Positions 35,905 to 44,987 of a stretch of 64,000 nt of DNA are shown here, one piece after another; positions within the stretch are counted from its first letter, which is position 1; the number at the start of each line of letters is the position of its first letter. The stretch is taken from positions 124,001 through 188,000 of the forward strand of contig NZ_WIQM01000004.1 in NCBI RefSeq assembly GCF_015732185.1, in the 5' to 3' direction. This stretch comes from Pectinatus haikarae. GTDB lineage: Bacteria; Bacillota; Negativicutes; Selenomonadales; Selenomonadaceae. A program made the translations under genes and the position numbers. The notes beneath the pieces were generated by a model. It saw only the letters and a list, made by a program, of their open reading frames with translations, was not told where the DNA came from and searched no databases.

Positions 35905-36663
35905 ATGTATACAAAAAGGATTATTCCCTGCCTGGATGTGAAAGCGGGGCGTGTTGTAAAAGGAACGAATTTTGTTTCTTTGCGCGATGCCGGTGATCCG
36001 GTAGAAATGGCATGTCTTTATGATAAGGAATGTGCAGATGAATTGGTATTTTTGGATATTACTGCTTCCAATGAAAAACGCGATACTATGGTGGAAGTTG
36101 CGTCCGGCTGTGCATCACAGGTATTCATCCCATTTACGGTGGGCGGAGGAATACGTTCCACAGATGATATGCGGAACATGCTCAAAGCAGGTGCTGATAA
36201 AATATCCCTTAATACGGCTGCAGTTACAGACCCGGCACTGATAAGCGAAGGAGCGGTAAAATTCGGCAATCAATGCGTTGTGCTGGCGGTAGATGCCAAA
36301 AGGGACGGTGAAGATTCCTGGGAAGTTTATATAAATGGAGGGCGCACACCGACAGGACTCGATTGTCTGGAATGGGTGAAAAAAGCGGTTTCTCTCGGTG
36401 CCGGTGAAATACTGCTGACCAGTATGGATGCTGACGGAACGAAAAACGGATATGATATAGCTCTGACACGGGCTGTATCGGAAGCGGTATCGGTTCCTGT
36501 CATTGCATCAGGCGGGGCAGGAGAATTGTCGCACTTTTACGATGTATTGACAGAGGGGAAAGCCGATGCTGTGTTGGCGGCTTCGGTATTCCACTATGGC
36601 AGGTTTCGCATTCGTCAGGTGAAGGAATATCTGTTGTCACGGGGTGTGGAGGTAAGATTATGA
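35905..36663 (+). CDS. hisF: Imidazole glycerol phosphate synthase cyclase HisF
   Basis: 252 residues, (beta-alpha)8 barrel paired with HisH. It begins [20 protein letters not shown] with the catalytic Asp, followed by [41 protein letters not shown] with the second Asp, and [13 protein letters not shown]. It makes imidazole glycerol phosphate and AICAR. The stop overlaps the hisIE start by four bases. Confidence 0.96.
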   Translation: MYTKRIIPCLDVKAGRVVKGTNFVSLRDAGDPVEMACLYDKECADELVFLDITASNEKRDTMVEVASGCASQVFIPFTVGGGIRSTDDMRNMLKAGADKISLNTAAVTDPALISEGAVKFGNQCVVLAVDAKRDGEDSWEVYINGGRTPTGLDCLEWVKKAVSLGAGEILLTSMDADGTKNGYDIALTRAVSEAVSVPVIASGGAGELSHFYDVLTEGKADAVLAASVFHYGRFRIRQVKEYLLSRGVEVRL

Positions 36664-37373
36664 TTGATATAGATAAAGTGAAATTTGACGAACAGGGATT
36701 AGTACCGGCTGTGATTCAGGAAATAGATAACGATCAGGTATTGATGCTGGCGTATATGAATGAAGAATCGCTGAAAAAAACACTGTCTACCGGTTATACC
36801 TGGTTTTTCAGCCGCAGCCGGCAAGAACTCTGGAATAAAGGCGAAACTTCCGGCAATAAGCAGAAGATAGAAGAGATATTTTATGACTGTGACGGTGATA
36901 CCCTTTTAGTAAGAGTACATCAAACAGGATGCGCCTGTCATACAGGGACATACACATGTTTCAGCGGCAGACGGCTGGGTTCTTCTAATAAAGAAATAGC
37001 TGTTCTCCGGGAGAAAGAGCAGCACTCGGCAAGCCTGACAAAAGTGCTTAACGAGTTATACGCTGTAATTCAGGACAGGAAAATACATCCTGTCGAGGGT
37101 TCATATACGAATTATTTGTTAAGACACGGACAAGATAAAATACTCAAAAAATTGGGTGAAGAAGCAGTAGAAACGATCATAGCATCCAAGAATAATGATA
37201 GGAAAGAAATACTTTATGAAATGGGAGATCTTTGGTATCATTGTCTGGTTGCACTGGCCTACCATAATATAGCACCGGAAGAACTGCTCGGGGAACTTTT
37301 AGGGCGGCGCAGCGGTGGTGGTGAATATCATAGTTTTATTGATCCTGATGATTTGGATCCGGAAGAGCAATGA
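36660..37373 (+). CDS. hisI: Bifunctional PRA-CH cyclohydrolase / PRA-PH pyrophosphohydrolase HisIE
   Basis: 237 residues, two domains. Residues about 1-115 are HisI (cyclohydrolase): [39 protein letters not shown], and the metal-binding [21 protein letters not shown]. Residues about 125-215 are HisE (pyrophosphohydrolase): [28 protein letters not shown] and [16 protein letters not shown]. The fusion is common. It is the last his gene of the run; hisD is absent. Confidence 0.96.
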   Translation: MIDIDKVKFDEQGLVPAVIQEIDNDQVLMLAYMNEESLKKTLSTGYTWFFSRSRQELWNKGETSGNKQKIEEIFYDCDGDTLLVRVHQTGCACHTGTYTCFSGRRLGSSNKEIAVLREKEQHSASLTKVLNELYAVIQDRKIHPVEGSYTNYLLRHGQDKILKKLGEEAVETIIASKNNDRKEILYEMGDLWYHCLVALAYHNIAPEELLGELLGRRSGGGEYHSFIDPDDLDPEEQ

Positions 37374-37435
37374 GAATGCCGATGGGTATTGCTGTTTATA
37401 GAAAATAATATTTTGCGTAATCTATGGAGGAAAAT

Positions 37436-38155
37436 ATGGAAGATGTAAAATGTGCAAAGGAATTTTTACAGGAATCTTCATGGCAAAAAGGCAAAGGGAA
37501 GAAACAGACCGGCAGGCCGCTTCTTGAACTGCCGGCCGCTGAGGGCGAGGCAGTGATCATATTGCCGGAACCGGATATGCTGGAAGATCATACTGTGAAT
37601 TTTCTTGAAATGATAGAACTTAGGGCAACTATTCGCCAATATAGTAAAGAGTCGCTTTCCCTGAAAGAATTGTCATATCTTCTTTGGTGTACGCAGGGCG
37701 TCAAAATGGCCAATGAGAATTTTACATTGCGCACGGTCCCCTCGGCGGGAGCGAGCCATTCTCTGGAAACATATATTCTTGTAAACAATGTGGAGGGCCT
37801 GGAAGCCGGTGTATATCGCTTTTTGGCTGTTGAACACAGCTTGGTCAAAGTGGATGCAGACAGGGACGCTGTCAGCAATTGTTTTTCTACCTTCAAGGTT
37901 GTTCTTAACAGTGCCGTTACTTTTATATGGAGTACAGTCATTGAAAGAGTTGCCTGCCGTTATGGCTCGAGGGGATATAGGTATGCATTTTTGGATGCAG
38001 GGCATGTGTGCCAGAATATTTATCTTGCGGCACAAACTATAAAAGCAGGCGTGTGCGCGCTTGGAGCTTTCGATGATGAGCAGATAAATGAAGAGCTGGC
38101 TCTGCCGAAAGATGAACAGTTTGTTGTTTATGGCGCCGCCGTGGGCAAGATATAA
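37436..38155 (+). CDS. SagB-type nitroreductase-family protein
   Basis: 239 residues. The FMN-binding nitroreductase fold is shown by ELRATIRQYSKESLSLKELSYLLWCTQGV, VPSAGASHSLETYILVNNVEGLEAGVY (by position) and FLDAGHVCQNIYLAAQTI. SagB-type members act as azoline dehydrogenases in peptide toxin clusters, but no cyclodehydratase or precursor peptide is visible nearby. Most stand-alone copies have unknown substrates. ATG 37436 follows GGAGG at 37426-37430; ATG 37424 overlaps that site. The end is marked by a bidirectional terminator. Confidence 0.82.
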   Translation: MEDVKCAKEFLQESSWQKGKGKKQTGRPLLELPAAEGEAVIILPEPDMLEDHTVNFLEMIELRATIRQYSKESLSLKELSYLLWCTQGVKMANENFTLRTVPSAGASHSLETYILVNNVEGLEAGVYRFLAVEHSLVKVDADRDAVSNCFSTFKVVLNSAVTFIWSTVIERVACRYGSRGYRYAFLDAGHVCQNIYLAAQTIKAGVCALGAFDDEQINEELALPKDEQFVVYGAAVGKI

Positions 38156-38175
38156 ATGTAAATGATATATAAAAT

Positions 38176-38221
38176 AAAAAGCTGCCGTACTGCATTGTTT
38201 TCTGCAGTACGGCAGCTTTTT
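38176..38221. terminator. Bidirectional terminator between convergent genes
   Basis: A perfect 19-base inverted repeat (38176-38194 and 38203-38221; core GCTGCCGTACTGCA) with an eight-base loop, A-rich on the left and T-rich on the right. It serves the SagB-like gene on plus and the amidase on minus. Confidence 0.9.
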
Positions 38222-38231
38222 GTTTAAGTGC

Positions 38232-39350
38232 TCATGATCCAGCGGATGAAAAAAATTTATTGATTCCATTGTAAATACCGGCAGCAAATTTATCAGTACC
38301 GCTGTCAGAAGTCAGCAATGCCTGCTCGGTAGGATTTGATATAAAGGCGGCTTCGATAAGGACTGCAGGCATATCAGTATGTTTGATCACATAAAAATTG
38401 GCTGTTTTTGTGCCTCTGTCCGGAGTATTTAAATTATCGATAATGCCGCGGCGAAGATATTCGGCAAGGCGTTCACTCAGGCCGCTTCCATTTTCATAAT
38501 AGTAAGTGGAGGTGCCATTGGCAGATGTATCGGTAAAAGAATCGTTATGAATACTGATAAATATGTCGGCACCGGCTTTGTTGGCTATATCGCATCGAGC
38601 CTGCAATTCTGCAACATCACTTGCGGTGGGCGCAGCGACGGAGGTATCTGTGGTTCTGGTCATTATGACCGTGGCACCGGCGTCTTCCAGCATTTTTTTC
38701 AATTTTAAACCTATCCGCAGCGTAGAATCTTTTTCTTTTGCGCCATTGTAGCCTACTGCACCGGAATCATTGCCGCCGTGTCCGGGGTCGATGGCTATCT
38801 TTTTGCCTTTTATCCCCGGTGAAGTAAATATATCAGCAGTTGTATTGGAAGGGATTACAGATGTTGAGGCAGAAGACGCGGTTTTTGCGGACGAGGTTTG
38901 GGAATGTTCCTTAAGCCTGCCAAAATCCATTACGACACGATACGGAACGCTGCCGGCAGATAAGGAAAAAACATCATATGAATCACGTTTGAGAGAAGTA
39001 TTGATAACTATGCGGACAGTATCATGAGAAAACTGAGCTACACGGATATTGCGGATATTTTTATTGGCTACTGTAAATTCTTTTTTTACAGATGGGGTGA
39101 TCCACGCACCTTTCAGATCTATGACAATACGATCAGGAGAAGACAAACCAAAGGATTCATAATCAATTTCCTTATCTGCATCGGCAACAAGCCGTACTTT
39201 GCCATTGGCAGAACTTATACGGATATCGGTGATCTTCGCCAGAGAGGACGCAGCAGCAGTAAAATTGCCCGCTCTGGCGGTTTGAGGCAAAGACAGAAAA
39301 AAACTGAATAAAAATATATTGATCAAGAAAAAAGATAATATTCTGGGCAA
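38232..39350 (-). CDS. N-acetylmuramoyl-L-alanine amidase with AMIN domain
   Basis: 372 residues. It cleaves the peptide stem from peptidoglycan in the periplasm, typically at the division septum. TTG start at 39350 behind GGGAGGGAG. Order: signal peptide (ILSFFLINIFLFSFFLSLP, then ARA), AMIN domain about residues 38-150 (ITDIRISSANGKVRLVADAD, RNIRVAQFSHDTVRIVI), a Ser/Thr/Ala-rich linker, and an Amidase_3 catalytic domain about 180-370. The zinc and catalytic motifs are IAIDPGHGGNDSGA, KEKDSTLRIG, FISIHNDSF and MPAVLIEAAFISNPTE. It diverges from the FtsZ-like gene. Confidence 0.93.
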   Translation of the reverse strand: MPRILSFFLINIFLFSFFLSLPQTARAGNFTAAASSLAKITDIRISSANGKVRLVADADKEIDYESFGLSSPDRIVIDLKGAWITPSVKKEFTVANKNIRNIRVAQFSHDTVRIVINTSLKRDSYDVFSLSAGSVPYRVVMDFGRLKEHSQTSSAKTASSASTSVIPSNTTADIFTSPGIKGKKIAIDPGHGGNDSGAVGYNGAKEKDSTLRIGLKLKKMLEDAGATVIMTRTTDTSVAAPTASDVAELQARCDIANKAGADIFISIHNDSFTDTSANGTSTYYYENGSGLSERLAEYLRRGIIDNLNTPDRGTKTANFYVIKHTDMPAVLIEAAFISNPTEQALLTSDSGTDKFAAGIYNGINKFFSSAGS

Positions 39351-39779
39351 AAAAACTCCCTCCCGCTATGTTGGAATATCGCATATAAAAATTGGCCGCA
39401 TAATAGTTTAAGTTTGTAAAAAATCAGCAATAAGACAGCTGATGATCAAGCAGGTAATAAACAAGTGATTTTTCAAAGTAAAGCAGAGCACTATTAATAT
39501 TATATATATTATTACATTCTAATATTCTACAACAAAAATTTGAAAAAGACAAAATAAAAATCTATTACTTGATATATGCCATTGCCAATGTATATAATAG
39601 ATGACAGATGCAATGATAATTTTGCGCTCGTGCAATCCGGTCCGGCTGATTTAATGCAATGATTGGCAGGACTGAGGATTCATATAACGAATAATAATAA
39701 AGAAAAAGCATTAAAAATGTGACGGAATCAGAGATATTGTCGTGTATGGCTGGCCCATGATAATAAAGGGGGGATCTTT
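39351..39779. other. 429-base intergenic region between amidase and FtsZ-like gene
   Basis: AT-rich and without a convincing gene. It holds the ribosome-binding sites of both divergent genes, a small hairpin ATCAGC/GCTGAT (39423-39443) and the candidate promoter listed separately. A convincing promoter for the amidase was not identified. Confidence 0.6.
39569..39598 (+). promoter_or_regulatory. Candidate promoter for the FtsZ-like gene
   Basis: TTGATA (39569-39574), 18 bases, TATAAT (39593-39598). It would give a leader of about 175 bases before the TTG start at 39780. Confidence 0.6.
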
Positions 39780-40907
39780 TTGCAAAGGGAAGATATACGG
39801 GGAACAATTGTCAATATAAAAATTATCGGTATCGGTGGCGGCGGCAACAGTGTGCTGAAACGCATAGCAGATGAGGAACATTCGGGGATGGATCTTATTG
39901 CTGTAAATACGGATAAAAAACAGCTGCAGACTTTGGCGCAGAAAAGCATCAGCCTTTTCCAAATAGGTGAAAATGTAACGCGCGGACTCGGCAGCGGCGG
40001 TAAGGTGGCATTGGGGCAGACGGCTGCTGTCAATGACGAATCGCTTATAAGGGATTCGTTGACCGGAGCTGATATGATTTTCATTACGGCGGGAATGGGC
40101 GGGGGGACCGGCACCGGAGCGGCACCGGTAATTGCTGAAATTGCTCATTCTATGGGAATCCTTACTATCGGTGTATTTACAATACCGTTTTCGTTCGAAG
40201 GTTCACGCAAAAGGAAAACAGCTATGGCCGGTGTGGAAGCCATGCGACCCTTTCTTGATGCATTGATCGTCATTCAGAATGATAAATTGCTCGAATTGCA
40301 TGGGACTAATAAGCATATGTCGCTGCTGAATGCCTTTCATATGGTGGATAGTGTTTTAAAACAGGCCATCCGCTGTGTGTCGGAGTTGATTTTGACGGTT
40401 GGCGTTATAAATGTCGATTTTGCAGATGTTAAGTCTATTTTCAAGCAAAATGGCAATTCAGAAGCTCTTTTGGGCATAGGAGAAGGCAGCGGAGCGGTAA
40501 ATGCTGTCAAAATGGCTGTAGAAAGTCCCTTGATAGAGCGCTCTGTAAATGGGGCCAGAGGTATTGTTTTAAATATAACCGGCGATGAAACGTTAAGCCT
40601 TTTTGAAGTAAATGAAGCCACCAAGTTTATTTATGAGAATACAAGTTCCGATGTTAACATAATATTGGGTACAGTTATAGATAAAAGTTTGGCAGGGAAA
40701 GTCAGAGCCACGATTATCGCAACTGATTTTGTGGATGACAAGATTGCGGCACCCGCGAAAAAAGAGGAGGCCGCCAGCGAAAATCCTTCATCGGCTCCGG
40801 ATTTGCCTGTTTTTATGCAGAAGACTGATTCAACTGCGGGCTCAGATAAAAATTTGGGCAGATTGATTTTTGATATAGAAAAAATAGATAAAAAAAAGGA
40901 TATATGA
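39780..40907 (+). CDS. Orphan FtsZ-family tubulin-like GTPase
   Basis: 375 residues, TTG start behind AAAGGGGGGA. The GTPase core is complete: GIGGGGNSVLKRI, NTDKKQL, the tubulin signature AGMGGGTGTGAAPVIAEIA, FSFEGSRKRKTAMAG, IQNDKLLEL, and the T7 synergy loop NVDFADVKSIF with its catalytic Asp. It differs from canonical FtsZ: GLGSGGKVALG replaces the usual GLGAGANPE-type segment, and LLGIGEGSGAVNAVK lacks the GxxRA motif. After a short Ala/Glu/Lys linker, LPVFMQKTDS weakly resembles the FtsZ C-terminal peptide, but 30 more residues follow. There is no ftsA or dcw neighbour. I read it as a second, specialised FtsZ rather than the main division protein. Confidence 0.85.
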   Translation: MQREDIRGTIVNIKIIGIGGGGNSVLKRIADEEHSGMDLIAVNTDKKQLQTLAQKSISLFQIGENVTRGLGSGGKVALGQTAAVNDESLIRDSLTGADMIFITAGMGGGTGTGAAPVIAEIAHSMGILTIGVFTIPFSFEGSRKRKTAMAGVEAMRPFLDALIVIQNDKLLELHGTNKHMSLLNAFHMVDSVLKQAIRCVSELILTVGVINVDFADVKSIFKQNGNSEALLGIGEGSGAVNAVKMAVESPLIERSVNGARGIVLNITGDETLSLFEVNEATKFIYENTSSDVNIILGTVIDKSLAGKVRATIIATDFVDDKIAAPAKKEEAASENPSSAPDLPVFMQKTDSTAGSDKNLGRLIFDIEKIDKKKDI

Positions 40908-40943
40908 TTCTGACGGCAGAAAAATTTTTTCTGCCGCGCAGAT

Positions 40944-40998
40944 AAAAAGACCTTGGCAGCACAGTGATTTATTATCACTATTTTGCCAAGGTCTTTTT
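40944..40998. terminator. Terminator after the FtsZ-like gene
   Basis: AAAAAGACCTTGGCA (40944-40958) pairs perfectly with TGCCAAGGTCTTTTT (40984-40998), with a nested AGTGAT/ATCACT hairpin in the loop. The symmetrical A/T ends allow use from both directions, which suits the convergent chemoreceptor gene on minus. Confidence 0.88.
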
Positions 40999-41067
40999 AG
41001 TTTTGAGGTGTAAGGTGAAAAGCATATGTTGGAAATTTGTTCATTACAGAAAATTTAGGTATTATAG

Positions 41068-42858
41068 TCAAACTTTAAAAATATTTATATCATCAGAGAA
41101 ATACTGTGCCAGTTTTTTGAATTCCCCGATTTTATCAAGCAGACCCTTGATTTTTTCATTATAGATATGAATAGATGCGTTGACTTCTTCTGTGGATGCA
41201 GAATTGTCCTGAGCAATATCTACGATGGATTCTATTTTTTCATAAACATCATTCATACCGGACATTTCATGTTCCAATTGACTTATTATTTCAACGATGC
41301 TGTCAGAAACTGTACGTATTTTCTTCAAATAGGCAGTGTTTTCGGTCACAACCGAGATCAGATTGGCATTTTCCTCTGAAAGAATATCATATTCGACATC
41401 TACATGCTCGACAACTTCTTCGATAGTCTTGGTTATTGTCTGAACATCATCTGAAATGATCTGAGACTGTTCCTGGGATTGTTCGGCAAGTTTTCTGACC
41501 TCTTCCGCAACAATCGCGAAGCCTTTACCATGTTCTCCTGCCCGCGCAGCTTCTATAGCTGCATTGAGTGCGAGTAGATTTGTCTGTCCGGCAATGGCAG
41601 CCACCGTGCTGGTGATTTCGGTGATGCGCTTGGTCTGATCACGCAGACCTTCTACCGAAGCGTTGACCTTGGCAAAATTAGCCATGCTGGAATTGATTTT
41701 CTCGCTTGAATCATGAACATTGGAAAAACAATTTTCAATTTCACCGACGGCTGTTTGCAAATGAGTATTATTGCTGGCCTGTTTTTGAACGACATTTTTC
41801 AATGCAGAAATATTATCGTTTAAAATACTTACAGCCTGCGAAACTTTTTCGGAAGCTACAACAGATGATTCGGCACTGCTGTTTACTACCTGCGCAATAG
41901 TGTCGGAAGTTGTGCTCATGGTATTGCCAAGATCACTGAAAACATCACCGTAGCGGGATAGTTCATCCTGACCGCCTTTAATGCCGGTGAAGCTGCGGCG
42001 CATGCTGATTTTATAAGATTCTATTTGATCGGAAAGTGAGCTGAATATGTCTCTGGAAATTATATTCACAGTAGTAGCATAATTATGCTCATTGAGAGCG
42101 GTGAGTAAATCTTTGACGGAGGAAAGAGGGCGCAGGAATAAAGAAGAAATAATACCAGATAAAAAGCCGGTGAAAATTGGAATCCACAAGGGGAAGGAAA
42201 AACCGACTGCCTTTGAGAGAAGTGCAGCTATAAACATACATATAGCCGTCAAAAGTCCAATTTTAAATGAGAGAGAAGGTAAAAAACTGAAAAGGCAATT
42301 CAAACGGTAGGTATGATTGCTTTGTATCTTATAAGAAAATTTGAGCTTGAGTTTCAGGTGCTCAGTTCCTTTTTCTATTTCTGAAATTTCTATTTTTTCA
42401 TGATAGTGCGCAGCGGCGCCATCCAGAAGACCGCGAAAATAATCAAATTTTTTCCGCTTGGAACGATATGTAAAAATGGATTCAGTAGAAGAGATGTTTT
42501 TCATTTCAACGGCAGGCGGATTTGCACCTGGGATAAGCCGTGTCACTTCTACATGAATGTCGTACAGTGAGCTTAAAAAAGCATGCAGATTTTCTCTTTG
42601 AAAAAAACCGGGGTAAAATTCAAAGAAAGTTGTAATATTGTCTCTGCCAATGGCACGCCAGATTTCGGCAGAAGGTTTTCCTAACTTTTTTGCCAGTGTA
42701 TCACCAAGCGCCTGAGAGACTGCATCATCGATGTCCTCACTCGGTGTAAAAATATGATCGGAACCAAGTCCTATGTCATCCATGACGCCTCTCACGAGAT
42801 CATCACCCCAGAGTTTTTTGCAGGTGCGTGTCCACGTGCTTACTACTGTACCTTTCAT
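41068..42858 (-). CDS. Methyl-accepting chemotaxis protein with N-terminal H-NOX haem domain
   Basis: 596 residues. Residues 1 to about 180 are an H-NOX (HNOB) gas-sensing domain: [20 protein letters not shown], haem-ligand H102 ([18 protein letters not shown]115), and the propionate-binding Y131-x-S133-x-R135. The distal-pocket residues W9, N74 and Y140 fall exactly at the positions that stabilise bound O2 in the Thermoanaerobacter H-NOX. Two membrane helices lie at about 197-245 with almost no periplasmic loop, so the sensor is cytoplasmic. The rest is an MCP signalling domain with the hairpin tip [20 protein letters not shown]. It should report O2 (or NO) to CheA. GAGGAG precedes the ATG. 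Confidence 0.93.
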   Translation of the reverse strand: MKGTVVSTWTRTCKKLWGDDLVRGVMDDIGLGSDHIFTPSEDIDDAVSQALGDTLAKKLGKPSAEIWRAIGRDNITTFFEFYPGFFQRENLHAFLSSLYDIHVEVTRLIPGANPPAVEMKNISSTESIFTYRSKRKKFDYFRGLLDGAAAHYHEKIEISEIEKGTEHLKLKLKFSYKIQSNHTYRLNCLFSFLPSLSFKIGLLTAICMFIAALLSKAVGFSFPLWIPIFTGFLSGIISSLFLRPLSSVKDLLTALNEHNYATTVNIISRDIFSSLSDQIESYKISMRRSFTGIKGGQDELSRYGDVFSDLGNTMSTTSDTIAQVVNSSAESSVVASEKVSQAVSILNDNISALKNVVQKQASNNTHLQTAVGEIENCFSNVHDSSEKINSSMANFAKVNASVEGLRDQTKRITEITSTVAAIAGQTNLLALNAAIEAARAGEHGKGFAIVAEEVRKLAEQSQEQSQIISDDVQTITKTIEEVVEHVDVEYDILSEENANLISVVTENTAYLKKIRTVSDSIVEIISQLEHEMSGMNDVYEKIESIVDIAQDNSASTEEVNASIHIYNEKIKGLLDKIGEFKKLAQYFSDDINIFKV

Positions 42859-42890
42859 TATATACTCTCCTCTTTATTCTTATGCTGCTA

Positions 42891-42919
42891 ATTATATACT
42901 TTTTTTTTAGGGTAGTAAA
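42891..42919 (-). promoter_or_regulatory. Candidate promoter for the H-NOX chemoreceptor
   Basis: On the minus strand: TTTACT (42919-42914), 17-base spacer, TATAAT (42896-42891). The spacer contains a run of nine identical A (plus-strand T 42900-42908). The start codon is about 35 bases downstream. Confidence 0.6.
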
Positions 42920-42973
42920 TGATTATCTATTGATGCAAATAATTATCTGAGAAATAAAGTATAGCGGTATTAA

Positions 42974-43016
42974 AAAAGCTTTTCTGTTGTACAAAAAGCA
43001 CAAAAGAAAAGCTTTT
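42974..43016 (-). terminator. Terminator after hsp20
   Basis: AAAAGCTTTTCT (42974-42985) and AGAAAAGCTTTT (43005-43016) are perfect 12-base arms; on the minus strand the stem is followed by a T run. It separates hsp20 from the chemoreceptor promoter. Confidence 0.7.
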
Positions 43017-43074
43017 AAGTTCCCCCGGTCATTGCATATTTGACGCAAAATTTTTTATAAAAAACAGATACAGG

Positions 43075-43536
43075 TCACTCAATATTTATATGGGTGGTGC
43101 TGTCGTTCGGGATCGTTTTCGGCAGATTAATATTGAGTATACCGTCCGTGAACTCGGCTTTTGCCCGTGCTTCGTCTATATTATCTATATAAAAAGAACG
43201 AGACATGCTGCCATAACGGCGTTCACGGCGTATATATTTTCCGGTATCGTCTTTTTCTGCTTTTTCATCCTTGCTGTTTGCCTGAATAGTAAGATAACCA
43301 TTATCATAGTTAAGTGAAATATCCTCTTTCTTTACGCCCGGAAGCTCAGCGGATAATTCATAAACATCACCGAGATCTCTTACATCGACTTTAAAAGAGG
43401 CAAAACCAGACATAGCGGTTTGTACAGGAGCAATTGCTGAATTAAAAAAAGGTTCATTGAAAAGATCAAATAAGCGGCCGAAGGCATCTTCCTTCTTGCT
43501 AACATTATTTTTTGTAAACGGAACTAAACCAAACAT
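43075..43536 (-). CDS. Hsp20-family small heat-shock protein
   Basis: 153 residues. Small Hsps bind unfolding proteins without ATP. The N-terminal arm (RLFDLFNEPFFNSAIAP) leads into an alpha-crystallin domain (about residues 45-140): FKVDVRDLGDVYELSAELPGVKKEDISL by position, YLTIQA, RRERRYGSMSRSFYI, and the conserved AEFTDGILNINLPK ending. Length is normal. The ribosome-binding site AAGGGGG precedes the ATG. Two AGTCAA boxes overlap its predicted promoter. Confidence 0.93.
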   Translation of the reverse strand: MFGLVPFTKNNVSKKEDAFGRLFDLFNEPFFNSAIAPVQTAMSGFASFKVDVRDLGDVYELSAELPGVKKEDISLNYDNGYLTIQANSKDEKAEKDDTGKYIRRERRYGSMSRSFYIDNIDEARAKAEFTDGILNINLPKTIPNDSTTHINIE

Positions 43537-43622
43537 AAGAAAACCCCCTTAAAAATACATTAGTATAAACATAGACGGCAGAGAAATGATCAGCAGACAT
43601 TTCTTTTCAGCCTTATATTTAT

Positions 43623-43650
43623 ATTATACCGATAAAAGTCAAAAAGTCAA
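43623..43650 (-). promoter_or_regulatory. Candidate hsp20 promoter with tandem AGTCAA boxes
   Basis: Minus strand: TTGACT (43650-43645), 16 bases, TATAAT (43628-43623). On the plus strand AGTCAA(A) occurs at 43637-43643 and 43645-43650, an eight-base direct repeat covering the -35 region. It recalls CtsR heptads but the spacing is two bases too short. No CIRCE element is present. Confidence 0.55.
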
Positions 43651-43738
43651 TATTAAATGAAAAGTGACTTTATTTGTTGGCAATAGACAAAAAGTCTGTT
43701 ACTATTATATAAAAATGTATTAATGAATAGGTGAGAAA

Positions 43739-44980
43739 ATGGGGAAAAAATTAACACAACTGCTGCTTTTTCGTGATTTTGCACAAGATGCAGTGCTCAA
43801 AGCGTATGATGAAGCCGAAAATAGTAATGATAAGAAAAAATGGCATATTTTCTTTGAAGAGCTGATATCTAAGGGCGAGTCGCTGGGACTGTCAGGAAGA
43901 TTGTTTCCCGCATATATTGTCTATCTGCTGGCGGGAGGCAATAACATGGCTGCCGATAATATTCAACGCGGCGGTCATGCAGGAAAAAGTGTGGGAAAAT
44001 TGCTGGAAATGGATATGGAAGCCATTTATCCTGTTCTTTTAAAAGAAATAAAAAAATCGGAAAACATAGATGAAATATTAAATAATTATGAACCGGCATG
44101 TGAGTCTGCATTTGAAGCTTATAAGGAGCTGCGCTGCACTCTGGAATGTATCGATTCTGCTGCCGGTGCAGCGCAATGTCTGTTGAATCATTATAAGAAA
44201 TTTGGGTCGGGAGAGCTGGCGCGTTATCGTGCTTTTTGCTGGCATAATAATACAGGTCTTATGGGGATAGAATATTTTGAAAAAATAAGAATGTCAGATC
44301 TGGTCGGCTATGAAAAGCAAAAAAAAATGCTGCGCAGCAATACTCAGGTATTTTTAGAAAACAGGCCCGCCAATAATATTTTATTGGCAGGTGCGCGAGG
44401 CACCGGAAAATCTTCCGGGGTAAAGGCCTTGGCCAATGAATTTTATAAAAAAAATCTGCGGCTCGTGCAGATAACACGCGATCAAATAAAAGTAATGCCT
44501 GAAATAATGAAAAAACTGAGATGTCTGGCTGGGTATAAATTCATCATTTTTCTCGATGATTTATCGTTCAACGAGGGAGAAACAGAATATAAATATTTGA
44601 AATCTGTCATCGAAGGAGGCGTTTCTGCCATGCCGCAAAATGTGCTTTTATATGCTACTTCCAATAGACGGCATCTTATCAAGGAGACATGGAGGGACAG
44701 AGAAGATACGCAGGAAGAACTTTATCGCAATGACAGTGTGAATGAATCAATATCGTTATCCGATCGGTTCGGCTTGATAATAAACTATGATGCGCCCAGT
44801 CAGGATGAATATTTGTCGATTATTGACAGTTATCTCAAAAAAGCAGGAGTTGAACTCGAAAAAAAGGAACTGCGGCTTGAAGGGCTCCGTTGGGAAATGA
44901 CACATTCGGGAAGAAGCGGACGAATCGCCAGGCAGTTTGTTAACTGGTATTTAGGGCAGAAAAATAAGGATGATGATTAA
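43739..44980 (+). CDS. DUF815-family AAA ATPase
   Basis: 413 residues. The N-terminal ~200 residues are helical (NIQRGGHAGKSVGKLLEMD), followed by the DUF815 entry SDLVGYEKQKKMLRSNTQVFLENRPANNILL (by position), Walker A GARGTGKSSGVKALANEF, Walker B KFIIFLDDLSF and ATSNRRHLIKETWRD, where sensor and arginine residues lie. The C-terminal lid has GRSGRIARQFVNWYLG. DUF815 ATPases are widespread and poorly characterised. It is divergent from hsp20, with 202 bases between them, which may mean shared stress control; this is inference. Confidence 0.85.
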   Translation: MGKKLTQLLLFRDFAQDAVLKAYDEAENSNDKKKWHIFFEELISKGESLGLSGRLFPAYIVYLLAGGNNMAADNIQRGGHAGKSVGKLLEMDMEAIYPVLLKEIKKSENIDEILNNYEPACESAFEAYKELRCTLECIDSAAGAAQCLLNHYKKFGSGELARYRAFCWHNNTGLMGIEYFEKIRMSDLVGYEKQKKMLRSNTQVFLENRPANNILLAGARGTGKSSGVKALANEFYKKNLRLVQITRDQIKVMPEIMKKLRCLAGYKFIIFLDDLSFNEGETEYKYLKSVIEGGVSAMPQNVLLYATSNRRHLIKETWRDREDTQEELYRNDSVNESISLSDRFGLIINYDAPSQDEYLSIIDSYLKKAGVELEKKELRLEGLRWEMTHSGRSGRIARQFVNWYLGQKNKDDD

Positions 44981-44987
44981 AGCAGAT

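Noticed and set aside
43537-43738. CIRCE element (HrcA site) before hsp20
   Set aside because: No TTAGCACTC-N9-GAGTGCTAA or close variant was found.
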